From assembly GCA_964203235.1 (NCBI GenBank), contig CAXNLE010000002.1, positions 310,001 through 374,000 on the forward strand: a stretch of 64,000 bases of DNA, read 5' to 3'. The position numbers were made by a program, and so were the translations under genes. Positions 27,364 through 35,522 of this stretch are shown one piece after another. The notes beneath the pieces are model-generated. The model did not search any database. It was given only the letters and a program-made list of their open reading frames with translations, and was not told the DNA's origin. Source of the stretch: BACL27 sp964203235. GTDB taxonomy: Bacteria; Actinomycetota; Acidimicrobiia; Acidimicrobiales; Ilumatobacteraceae. The first letter of the stretch is position 1, and every line of letters starts with the position of its first letter.

Positions 27364-29031
27364 ATGAAAAGCAAACTAGTCAAGCGCGTAATCGCTCTGG
27401 CTTTGGTAGGCGCAGTTGTCGCACCATTCGGAATGACAACCCAAGCCGGTGCCGCCAAAGATGGCGGCTCGCGTCAAATCAATGAAGTGCCGGTAGCCAA
27501 TCTCAAACAAGGCGGAGTATTTCGCTTCGTTCAAGTAGATATCTGCCCGAACTTCAACACCAGCGCAATTGAAGGAAACCTCCTCAACTGCAGCCAGGTG
27601 ATGGGCACAATGTTGCCGCAATACATCTATTTCGATAAGAACGCTCAGCTTCAAATTGATAAGAACTATGCATTGGACATCAAGGCAACTCGAGTCGACG
27701 GCAAGCAGACCGTCACTTACACGCTGAACCCAAAAGCAAAGTGGAGCAACGGTAAGACAATTGGTCTTGCAGACTTCGTAGGCATGTGGAATGCACAAAA
27801 GAAGGCGGGCCAAGGTTTCAATATCACTTCGAGCGCCGGCTACGAAAAAATTGAGTCGGTCAAAAAAGGTAAGACTGCGAATGAAATCGTTGTTACCTTT
27901 AGCGAAACCTACCCAGACTGGCAACCACTCTTCAGCGCGCTGAAGCCAGCGGCGTTGACCGCATCACCAGATGCGTTCAACACTTCATGGAAGGCAGCAC
28001 CAACAATTACTTCTGGTCCATTTAAGTTCAAGGCTCTCGACAAAGTGACTCGAACAATTACTGTCGAGCGTGACAAGAATTGGTGGGGTGACAAGCCAGT
28101 GCTTGACACGATTATCTTCAAGGCATTGCCACAGGCTGCTCAGATCGATGCTTTGCTTAACGGCGAAATCGATTACATGGACGTCGGTAACGACACCAAC
28201 GCTCTCAAGCGTGCCCGTGAAAACTCGAAGGTCAGAGTTGACGTCGCGAAAGCACCAACACACGAACACTTCACATTCGGCCCTGTAACTGCAGCAACAA
28301 AAGAGGTTGAAGTTCGTCAGGCAATCATGCTTTCGATCGACCGTCAACAGATTGCTACAGCAATCCAAGGCATTGTTGACCCGAAGGTTAAGCCGAACAA
28401 CAACCACGTGTTTCTTGACGGCACATCGTGCAACCAAGACAACACCGGCACACTTGGCAAGCGTGACCTCACCGCGGCAGCGAAACTGCTTGACGGTGCA
28501 GGCTGGGTCAAGGGTTCAGACGGCATTCGTGCAAAGGGCGGCGTTCGTCTCTCGGTCAAGTTGATCTACCCAAGTGGTAACGACAACCGCCGTGACACGG
28601 TGCTTCTTGCATCAGCAATGGCAAAAGAAGCGGGTATCGAATTGGTACCAACTTTGATTCCAACTGCTGACTACTTCGGCAAGTATGTGCTCGTATCGAA
28701 TTTTGAAATGGCGATCTTCGCATGGGTAGGCACAAACTTCCCAATCGCAAGTTCACCAAACCTCTACAAAATTGGCGGAGCGCAAAACTTCGGCAACATT
28801 GGTAGCGCCAGTATTGACGCAACATTTGCCAAGGCAAACAACATTCTTGATCTCAAGAAGCGTTGCGAACTTGCAAACGCAGCCGACAAAGAGGTGTACA
28901 AGCTCGTTCACTCGATCACATTGTTCCAACGAAACAACGTTGTTGGTGTGCCAAAGACTGTTGCCAACTTCGGCGCATTCGGTTTCACATCAATCGACTG
29001 GACAAAGGTCGGATTTACAAAGACTAAGTAA
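27364..29031 (+). CDS. Peptide ABC transporter substrate-binding protein (SBP family 5)
   Basis: A 555-aa extracytoplasmic solute-binding protein. Residues 1-31 form a Sec signal peptide ending near A-G-A-A; there is no lipobox cysteine, so membrane anchoring is not obvious. The mature part has family 5 hallmarks: W-S-N-G-K-T-I-G-L-A-D-F-V near 120, I-T-S-G-P-F-K-F near 215, and R-D-K-N-W-W-G near 237. It is transcribed away from the permease/ATPase operon, and AAAGGGG precedes the ATG. Substrates of the family include peptides, nickel and sugars; the specific one is unknown. Confidence 0.92.
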   Translation: MKSKLVKRVIALALVGAVVAPFGMTTQAGAAKDGGSRQINEVPVANLKQGGVFRFVQVDICPNFNTSAIEGNLLNCSQVMGTMLPQYIYFDKNAQLQIDKNYALDIKATRVDGKQTVTYTLNPKAKWSNGKTIGLADFVGMWNAQKKAGQGFNITSSAGYEKIESVKKGKTANEIVVTFSETYPDWQPLFSALKPAALTASPDAFNTSWKAAPTITSGPFKFKALDKVTRTITVERDKNWWGDKPVLDTIIFKALPQAAQIDALLNGEIDYMDVGNDTNALKRARENSKVRVDVAKAPTHEHFTFGPVTAATKEVEVRQAIMLSIDRQQIATAIQGIVDPKVKPNNNHVFLDGTSCNQDNTGTLGKRDLTAAAKLLDGAGWVKGSDGIRAKGGVRLSVKLIYPSGNDNRRDTVLLASAMAKEAGIELVPTLIPTADYFGKYVLVSNFEMAIFAWVGTNFPIASSPNLYKIGGAQNFGNIGSASIDATFAKANNILDLKKRCELANAADKEVYKLVHSITLFQRNNVVGVPKTVANFGAFGFTSIDWTKVGFTKTK

Positions 29032-29055
29032 TTTATAAATTAGTTTTAATTAACT

Positions 29056-29090
29056 AGTGGGCAGCCCGCAAGGGCTGCCCACTTTTTTTA
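29056..29090 (+). terminator. Rho-independent terminator
   Basis: Perfect 12-bp stem AGTGGGCAGCCC / GGGCTGCCCACT with GCAA loop and a run of seven T residues. Confidence 0.95.
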
Positions 29091-29127
29091 TTTCAGCCCG
29101 AAACGACTAGTTTTTAATTTTTAATCT

Positions 29128-29856
29128 TTAGTTTGTATAGGCGGCGTAGCCAGTAACTTCAAGTTCGTCGGCGAGTTCTGGGCCGGCACTCTTTACGATG
29201 CGACCGTTCGTCAAGATGTGCACAAAGTCAGGCTTAAGTTGCTCAAACAGTCTGCTGTAGTGCGTGATCACTAAAACGCCAAGATTTGTTTCGCTTGTTG
29301 CGTCTTCAACTCGTTGTGCGCAATCACGCAACGCGTCAATATCAAGACCTGAGTCAAGTTCGTCGAGAATCGCAATTTTTGGTTGCAGCACTGCGAGTTG
29401 CACGGTTTCGTTGCGCTTTTTTTCGCCACCAGAAAAGTCGACATTTACCGATCGCATTACCAACTCAGGGTCAAAACCGATTCGCTTGGCTTCGGTTTCA
29501 ATTAGCTTCTTTAAATGATTTGAGTCTTGGTTTCGCATATCTAATGCAGCTGACATTGCATCTTGCAAACTCACTCCAGGTATTTCAGTTGGGTACTGCA
29601 TAATCAGGTGCAAACCTGCGGTGGCGCGTTGCCAAGTTGGTAGTGCCAGCATGTCAACACCGTCGAGAGTTACCGAGCCGCCGGTAACCACATAACTGGG
29701 TTTGCCCATTAGCGCTGCCGAAAGTGTCGACTTGCCCGCGCCGTTCGGGCCCATGACAGCGTGCACTTCGCCTGACTTTATTGTCAGCGAAACATCACTC
29801 AAAATTTGTGTTCCACCAACAGCGACAGCGAGGTTTTTGATTTCAAGCGTGGTCAT
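29128..29856 (-). CDS. sufC: Fe-S cluster assembly ATPase SufC
   Basis: A 242-aa ABC-type ATPase of the SUF scaffold: G-P-N-G-A-G-K-S-T-L Walker A near residue 36, the diagnostic SufC signature F-S-G-G-E-K-K-R-N-E near 145, and L-D-E-L-D-S-G-L-D near 170. It works with SufB and SufD to build Fe-S clusters in the cytosol. It is last gene of the suf operon in this window; no sufS or sufU follows. Confidence 0.96.
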   Translation of the reverse strand: MTTLEIKNLAVAVGGTQILSDVSLTIKSGEVHAVMGPNGAGKSTLSAALMGKPSYVVTGGSVTLDGVDMLALPTWQRATAGLHLIMQYPTEIPGVSLQDAMSAALDMRNQDSNHLKKLIETEAKRIGFDPELVMRSVNVDFSGGEKKRNETVQLAVLQPKIAILDELDSGLDIDALRDCAQRVEDATSETNLGVLVITHYSRLFEQLKPDFVHILTNGRIVKSAGPELADELEVTGYAAYTN

Positions 29857-29866
29857 TGTTGTGCTC

Positions 29867-30178
29867 TCATTTCAATTCGATAAAAACATCGCCGTTATCA
29901 ACAATGGCAACATAAACAGGCACTGGTTGAGTTGCTGGCAGCGTGTTTGGCTTGCCAGTTTCAAGACTGAAAGAACTCGCGTGGCGGATGCATTCGATTT
30001 CTTTGGTGTCACATAAAACTTCGCCATCAGAAAGTGCGACATCTGCGTGGCTGCACTTATCACCAATCGCATAAACCTGATTATCGATTCTTACGACAGC
30101 GATTGCTCGATCGGCGACTTCAAAGCGTCGCGCTTTGCCCGATATCAGTTCGTCAAGTTTGCATATTTTTTGTTTCAT
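29867..30178 (-). CDS. Rieske-type [2Fe-2S] ferredoxin in suf operon
   Basis: A 103-aa protein with a non-haem-oxygenase-type Rieske domain. Cluster ligands are C-S-H (near residue 42) and C-I-R-H (near residue 63), in the setting K-C-S-H-A-D-V-A-L and S-F-S-L-E-T-G-K-P. It likely carries electrons for, or is an early client of, the SUF system. The start overlaps the sufD stop by 4 nt, and a comparable gene is a known companion of actinobacterial suf operons. Confidence 0.9.
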   Translation of the reverse strand: MKQKICKLDELISGKARRFEVADRAIAVVRIDNQVYAIGDKCSHADVALSDGEVLCDTKEIECIRHASSFSLETGKPNTLPATQPVPVYVAIVDNGDVFIELK

Positions 30179-31236
30179 GATTTTGCTCCGAGAAGTTTCT
30201 TGCTAACGCGTTCACGCAGGCCGCTAACAAACGGCAACGCAGGCAGACGGTTAAGAACTTCATCAAAAAACCCCAGCACGACTAATCGCTCGGCGATCTC
30301 TGGCTGAATGCCGCGGCTTTCAAGATAAAACCTTTGCTCTTCATCTATCGGGCCGACCGTGCTGGCGTGACTGCACTTAACATCATTAGTTTCAATTTCA
30401 AGATTCGGCACGCTCTCTGCCCACGCGCCGTTCGACAAAGTCAAATTGCGATTGGTCTGAAACGCCTCTGACTTTGTGGCGTTCTCACGAATGCGAATTA
30501 AACCCGTGTAAACACTTTTCGATGTGTCTTTCACTGCGCCTTTAAAAAGCAAACTGCTGTGCGTGCGCGGTGCGGCATGGTCTTGCAACGTACGAAAGTC
30601 GTGCATTTGATTTGCGTCTGCGAAATAGAGCGCGACTTGTTGCGAGTTGGCGCCTTGACCTTCGAGTCGTACTTCGGCGCGCATGCGGGCATAATCGCCG
30701 CCGAGAGCGACGGTAAACAACTTCATCATTGAATCGCGTTGACCGACGGCTTGTTGATAACCGATTTGCCACGTTGTTGCGCCAAGTTCGTTAATCGCCA
30801 CATATGTAACTCGCGCCGACTGTGCAGCCCGCACATCTACAACCGGCACGATCAGCGACTTTACGTTGGCACTCGAAATAAATCGTTCAACAACCGTTAC
30901 TTCGCTATTTTCGTGCGCTTCAATCACTAACCGCGGATAAACGACAACCCCAGATTCGTCGAGCGAGTGTGTAATTACTATTGGGTCAGCAACGACTTGG
31001 TTCTTCGCAACGCTGATAGCCGTTAGTTGAGCATGTCGAACATTTAGGTCTTCGAAGATGTCTGTTGCATCGCGTGGCGCGATATTCGTCGATGATGAAA
31101 CAAATTGTTTTGCCTCGCTAGAAGCGTCGATTTTTGTCGTAACTTTGCCGAGCTCAAACTGGTCGAGATTGAGCTCACCGATTCGGCTATAGCGCCAGAT
31201 CTCTTCATCGACTGTTGGTAAAGCGAGTGTGTTCAT
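30175..31236 (-). CDS. sufD: Fe-S cluster assembly protein SufD
   Basis: A 353-aa beta-helix scaffold subunit homologous to SufB but shorter. It has the C-terminal segment K-C-S-H-A-S-T-V-G-P-I-D-E-E-Q-R-F-Y-L-E-S-R-G-I, in which the histidine and cysteine are the conserved cluster-site residues. It partners with SufB and SufC. The 4-nt overlap with both neighbours indicates tight co-translation. Confidence 0.94.
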   Translation of the reverse strand: MNTLALPTVDEEIWRYSRIGELNLDQFELGKVTTKIDASSEAKQFVSSSTNIAPRDATDIFEDLNVRHAQLTAISVAKNQVVADPIVITHSLDESGVVVYPRLVIEAHENSEVTVVERFISSANVKSLIVPVVDVRAAQSARVTYVAINELGATTWQIGYQQAVGQRDSMMKLFTVALGGDYARMRAEVRLEGQGANSQQVALYFADANQMHDFRTLQDHAAPRTHSSLLFKGAVKDTSKSVYTGLIRIRENATKSEAFQTNRNLTLSNGAWAESVPNLEIETNDVKCSHASTVGPIDEEQRFYLESRGIQPEIAERLVVLGFFDEVLNRLPALPFVSGLRERVSKKLLGAKS

Positions 31237-31562
31237 TTGCGTTTGCGCTTTTTCTTTTTATTCTGCTTTTCTTTGATTTCTGCAGCAATGTCATTAGCCA
31301 TTGCATTAATTATCGCCTCTGCTTCGCTCAATACCGATGCCGCCGTGCCGTCTTTGACGCTTATCGGTTCAACTGGGGTTGCCACTGGCACGATCGTGCC
31401 ATGTGCCCAACCAATGTCAACAGCACGATGATCAAACTTCACACAAGCGTCTGGGCAACGCCAAGGTGCATCAGGCGCCAAGTCGAGCCGGCAACGACGC
31501 ATCGCATCGCCATTCGAATACGTGCGACTTTCAAAGTGCTTGCACTCAGTTCGCATTGACAT
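31233..31562 (-). CDS. Small cysteine-rich basic-tailed protein of the suf operon
   Basis: A 109-aa protein whose family I do not recognise. The N-terminal half has C-K-H-F-E, R-R-C-R-L-D-L-A-P, W-R-C-P-D-A-C and a following histidine, an arrangement fit for a zinc or Fe-S site. The middle is helical, and the C-terminus is a stretch of Lys/Arg (K-E-K-Q-N-K-K-K-K-R-K-R-K). The stop overlaps the sufD start and the gene follows sufB by 28 nt, so it belongs to the operon. A role in cluster transfer or nucleic-acid contact is only speculation. Confidence 0.7.
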   Translation of the reverse strand: MSMRTECKHFESRTYSNGDAMRRCRLDLAPDAPWRCPDACVKFDHRAVDIGWAHGTIVPVATPVEPISVKDGTAASVLSEAEAIINAMANDIAAEIKEKQNKKKKRKRK

Positions 31563-31590
31563 ATCTAGATTTTACTTCAGTGGGCTTTGA

Positions 31591-32991
31591 TCAGCCGACC
31601 GAGCCTTCCATTTGTAACTCAATCAAACGGCTCCATTCAACGGCGTACTCCATTGGCAGTGTTCGTGTTACTGGCTCAATAAAACCGTTGACGATCATGC
31701 TCATCGCCTGCTCTTGTGACAAGCCGCGACTCTGCAAATAGAAAAGTTGTTCGTCAGCAATTTTTGAAACAGTTGCTTCGTGACCGATCTGTGCATCACG
31801 CGCACCGACTTCCATGTATGGAAACGTGCGACTCTCGCTTTGTTCATCGAGAATCAGCGCGTCACATTGCACATGGCTCTTGCAATTAGTCGCGCCTTCT
31901 TCAACTCGAACCAAACCGCGATATGCAGTGATTCCACCATCTTTAGAAATTGACTTTGAAACAATTTTTGAGGTTGTCTCGGGTGCAGCGTGTACCATTT
32001 TCGCGCCAGCATCTTGGTGCTGACCTGCGCCAGCATAAGCAACCGACAAAACTTCACCCGTGGCTTTTGGCCCCATCAAATAAACACTTGGATATTTCAT
32101 CGTCAGTTTCGAGCCGATGTTGCCGTCAATCCACTCCATGTGGCCTTCGGTTTCAACTCGTGCGCGCTTTGTTACCAAGTTGTAAACGTTCGGCGACCAG
32201 TTTTGAATAGTCGTATAGGTGACATGCGCACTTGGCTTGACGATAATTTCGACAACTGCTGAGTGCAACGAGTCTTTTGTATAAACCGGAGCCGAGCAAC
32301 CTTCGATGTAGTGAACTTTCGAACCTTCATCAGCGATGATTAATGTGCGCTCAAATTGACCGGCATTTTCGCTATTAATTCTGAAATAAGCCTGCAACGG
32401 CATTTCACACTCAACGCCTGGCGGAACATAAATAAAAGAACCGCCTGACCAAACTGAAGTATTAAGTGCAGAAAACTTATTGTCGCCCGGTGGAATGACC
32501 GAACCAAAATATTGCTTGACGAGATCTGGATATTCACGCAATGCTGTATCCATATCGCAAAACAAAATGCCGAGTTTTTCGAGATCTTCACGATTGCGAT
32601 GAAACACAACTTCACTTTCGTACTGCGCGGTGACGCCGGCCAAATATTTACGCTCTGCTTCTGGGATTCCTAGTTTTTCGTAGGTCTTGCGCATCTCTTC
32701 AGGAAGGTCTTCCCATTCGTCAACTTGCGCAGTTGCAGGCTTTAAGTAGTAGTAGATGTCTTGAAAATCAATGTCGGGCATGTTGACGGCGAACCAGTCG
32801 AGCATCGGCTTGCGTTCGAAAGTCTGCAGCGAGCGCAAACGCATTTTTCGCATCCATTCTGGCTCGCCTTTCCACCACGAAATTTGCTCGACGACGCCTG
32901 TGTTTAATCCTTTTACTGGTTCAAATGCATATTCGACTTTGTCACTCCAGCCGAGTTGGTACTTGCTGAGATCTAGATCAAATGACGTCAC
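31591..32991 (-). CDS. sufB: Fe-S cluster assembly protein SufB
   Basis: A 466-aa scaffold protein. It has I-P-P-G-D-N-K-F-S-A-L-N-T-S-V-W-S-G-G-S-F-I-Y near 165 and V-Y-T-K-D-S-L-H-S-A-V-V-E near 258. The C-terminus reads S-E-S-R-T-F-P-Y-M-E-V. It starts with GTG 32991, supported by AAGGAG 7 nt upstream. It is first gene of the minus-strand suf operon; no SufR-like regulator precedes it. It is divergent from ychF. Confidence 0.96.
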   Translation of the reverse strand: MTSFDLDLSKYQLGWSDKVEYAFEPVKGLNTGVVEQISWWKGEPEWMRKMRLRSLQTFERKPMLDWFAVNMPDIDFQDIYYYLKPATAQVDEWEDLPEEMRKTYEKLGIPEAERKYLAGVTAQYESEVVFHRNREDLEKLGILFCDMDTALREYPDLVKQYFGSVIPPGDNKFSALNTSVWSGGSFIYVPPGVECEMPLQAYFRINSENAGQFERTLIIADEGSKVHYIEGCSAPVYTKDSLHSAVVEIIVKPSAHVTYTTIQNWSPNVYNLVTKRARVETEGHMEWIDGNIGSKLTMKYPSVYLMGPKATGEVLSVAYAGAGQHQDAGAKMVHAAPETTSKIVSKSISKDGGITAYRGLVRVEEGATNCKSHVQCDALILDEQSESRTFPYMEVGARDAQIGHEATVSKIADEQLFYLQSRGLSQEQAMSMIVNGFIEPVTRTLPMEYAVEWSRLIELQMEGSVG

Positions 32992-33125
32992 TTCAAATTC
33001 TCCTTCGACTGGCTAAATAATTAGCCGTTCTTTAAATAATTAACACTGTCTGCATAGTAACAATTACCGCAAGTAAATGCTCAAACCTAGACAGGTAGTT
33101 CGGCACAGATAGCCTGACGCCTCTC

Positions 33126-34223
33126 ATGGAACGCTTCGGGCTTGTCGGTTTACCTAACGCTGGAAAGTCGTCCTTATATAACGCTCTAACTGGTTCGAAT
33201 GCGCTCGCCGCACCGTACCCATTTGCAACCAAAGACCCAAACATTGGCATGGCCAAAGTTCTTGACCCGCGACTTGATGCGCTAGCAGAGATGTCAAAGA
33301 CTCAGAAAACTGTTTACGCCACTGTTGAAGTTGTTGACATCGGCGGACTCGTCGAAGGCGCAAGTAAAGGTGAAGGACTTGGAAATAAATTTCTCGCCAA
33401 TATTCGCGAAGTGGACGCCATTGTTTACGTGTTGCGTGCATTCGCCGACGATGATATTCCTGGGCCGAGTGACCCGCTTGAACATTTACGAGTACTCGAA
33501 ATCGAACTTGCGCTCGCCGATCTTGAATCAGTTGAGACAAAAATCAATCGGATGCAGAAGGCTGCCCGCATGGATAAATCTCTTGAAGACGAACTTGGCG
33601 CGTTGACGCGCGCGCAGGCGAATCTCGCCGAAGGACGTCCGTTATATCGAGCGACGATTTCAAAAGATGATTTAGAACTATTGGCGCCACATTTTTTGTT
33701 GACGACTCGACAAGTGTTGGCAGTTGTTAATGTCGCCGAAGACGATTTGGCGCGGATTCCCGAGTTTGAAGCAATCGTGCGCAAGGAACTTGCGCCACCT
33801 GGTTCGGCAAGCGAGAACCAAGTTGAAGTTCTTGGCATGAGCGTGCAACTTGAAGCTGAAGCCGCACAGTTAGAACCAAAAGATCGAAAAGAAATGCTCG
33901 AGGCACTTGGGCTCGGCGAAGGTGCTTTGCCACGAATGGTTCGCTCGGCATATCACCTGCTTGGTTTGCGAACTTATTTTACAACGGGCGAAAAAGAAAC
34001 TCGCGCTTGGACATTTCATGCTGGCGCAAAAGCACCCGAGTGTGCAGGCAAAATTCACAGCGATCTACAACGCGGTTTTATTCGCGCCGATGTCATCGCG
34101 TGGGATGAACTTCTGGCGATTGGTTCATGGAACAAAGCAAAAGATGTCGGTAAGATTCGCGTTGAAGGCAAAGATTACGAGGTCGTTGACGGCGACACCC
34201 TAGAAATTCGCCACAACACATAA
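33126..34223 (+). CDS. ychF: Redox-regulated ATPase/GTPase YchF
   Basis: A 365-aa OBG-type P-loop protein, complete. It has G-L-P-N-A-G-K-S-S-L-Y-N-A-L-T (G1), D-I-G-G-L-V-E-G-A-S-K-G-E-G-L-G (G3) and N-V-A-E-D (the atypical G4 that gives YchF its ATP preference). The C-terminal TGS domain ends G-D-T-L-E-I-R. YchF associates with ribosomes and modulates stress translation. It is first in a plus-strand operon with the DUF192 gene and rsmI. Confidence 0.95.
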   Translation: MERFGLVGLPNAGKSSLYNALTGSNALAAPYPFATKDPNIGMAKVLDPRLDALAEMSKTQKTVYATVEVVDIGGLVEGASKGEGLGNKFLANIREVDAIVYVLRAFADDDIPGPSDPLEHLRVLEIELALADLESVETKINRMQKAARMDKSLEDELGALTRAQANLAEGRPLYRATISKDDLELLAPHFLLTTRQVLAVVNVAEDDLARIPEFEAIVRKELAPPGSASENQVEVLGMSVQLEAEAAQLEPKDRKEMLEALGLGEGALPRMVRSAYHLLGLRTYFTTGEKETRAWTFHAGAKAPECAGKIHSDLQRGFIRADVIAWDELLAIGSWNKAKDVGKIRVEGKDYEVVDGDTLEIRHNT

Positions 34224-34230
34224 ATTAGCG

Positions 34231-34587
34231 ATGAGCAAGCCGACTCAATTCAAGGCTGGCTGGCTAATGTGCCAAGCGCAAGTGCTTTCAAGTTTGAATA
34301 TTGCCGATACTGTGCAAACTCGGCGACGCGGCTTGATCGGTCAAGCCGAAATTGAAACGCCGCTATTAATCGACACTTGTAAGTGGATTCATACATTTGG
34401 CGTGAAATGTTCGCTTGACGTCGCGTATCTCGATTCTGAATTTAAAGTCATCAAGATTCAAACCCTTAAGCCGCGACGCGTTGCATTGCCTGTGTTTGGC
34501 GCAAGCCACGTGCTTGAGGCTGGCGCTGGCACATTTGAAAGTTGGGGACTTGTAATTGGCCACACTCTTGAAGTGCGACTCACATGA
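34231..34587 (+). CDS. DUF192-family protein
   Basis: A 118-aa member of the DUF192 family: T-R-R-R-G-L-I-G-Q near residue 31, T-C-K-W-I-H-T-F-G-V-K-C-S-L-D-V-A-Y-L-D near 48, and V-L-E-A-G-A-G-T near 93. No function is established for this family; many homologues are secreted but this one has no signal peptide. It starts 7 nt after ychF and ends in a 4-nt overlap with rsmI. Confidence 0.88.
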   Translation: MSKPTQFKAGWLMCQAQVLSSLNIADTVQTRRRGLIGQAEIETPLLIDTCKWIHTFGVKCSLDVAYLDSEFKVIKIQTLKPRRVALPVFGASHVLEAGAGTFESWGLVIGHTLEVRLT

Positions 34588-35459
34588 GTAACGGTTCAAC
34601 TACTAAATCTGTATTTAAAAATGCTGGCTCGTTGGTTTTAGTTGCAACTCCAATTGGCAATCTTGGTGACATAACGCAACGAGCAATTGAAGCGTTACAG
34701 AGTGCAGATGTGATTTGTTGCGAAGACACGCGACACTCTGGAAAACTTCTCGCACATTTTGGCGTAACTGGCAAAAGACTTATCGTGATCAACGAACACA
34801 CCGAATACGACGCCCGAGAAGAAATAGTCTCGCTAGTTACGTCTGGGTCGACAGTTGCGCTAGTCACGGACGCCGGAACACCAGGCATCAGCGACCCGGG
34901 CGAACGATTAGTTGTCGCGGTTGTTGAAGCCGGTGGCAATGTAACTGCTGTGCCTGGCGCGTCGGCACTAACGATGGCACTCGTGATTAGTGGATTACCA
35001 ACTTCGAGATTTGTGTTTGAGGGTTTTTTGCCGCGCAGTGGGGCTGAGCGCACCGATCGACTTGCGATGACTACAACAGAGTCGCGCACGATTGTGCTTT
35101 ATGAAGCACCGCATCGACTTGCGAAAACTTTGAGCGATTTAACAACGGCGTGTGGCGCGATGCGACGTGTTGTACTGGCGCGCGAACTTACAAAACTGCA
35201 CGAACAGATTTGGCGCGGAACTTTACAAGATGCAAACATGCTCGTAGCGGCGACCGAGCCACGCGGTGAATATGTGATCATTATTGAGCCAGCCAAACCA
35301 CCTGCTCCGCCGACTGATGAAGAACTAGTCGCGGCAATCAAAGCCGAAATTGCCAAAGGTGTAAGTCGCAAAGATTCTGCTGCGCGAGTTTCGGCTCGCT
35401 TTGGCGTTGCCAAACGAACCGTCTACGAACTTGCGCTACAAATTCGTGACGATAGTTAA
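34584..35459 (+). CDS. rsmI: 16S rRNA (cytidine-1402-2'-O)-methyltransferase
   Basis: A 291-aa SAM-dependent enzyme of the tetrapyrrole-methylase fold. It has L-V-L-V-A-T-P-I-G-N-L-G-D near residue 15, C-C-E-D-T-R-H-S-G-K near 45, V-T-D-A-G-T-P-G-I-S-D-P-G near 97, and F-E-G-F-L-P-R near 148. It adds the 2'-O-methyl at C1402 in the decoding centre. The C-terminal helix-rich tail is the usual RsmI extension. Confidence 0.95.
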   Translation: MSNGSTTKSVFKNAGSLVLVATPIGNLGDITQRAIEALQSADVICCEDTRHSGKLLAHFGVTGKRLIVINEHTEYDAREEIVSLVTSGSTVALVTDAGTPGISDPGERLVVAVVEAGGNVTAVPGASALTMALVISGLPTSRFVFEGFLPRSGAERTDRLAMTTTESRTIVLYEAPHRLAKTLSDLTTACGAMRRVVLARELTKLHEQIWRGTLQDANMLVAATEPRGEYVIIIEPAKPPAPPTDEELVAAIKAEIAKGVSRKDSAARVSARFGVAKRTVYELALQIRDDS

Positions 35460-35522
35460 AGAGCGCTTTTACATCCGCTAATACAACCATTAGCAACAAG
35501 CCTGAAACTGTAAGTTATATAC

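Noticed and set aside
27279..27485. Small plus-strand frame before the binding protein
   Set aside because: It overlaps the signal peptide region of the strong downstream gene in another frame and has no family match.
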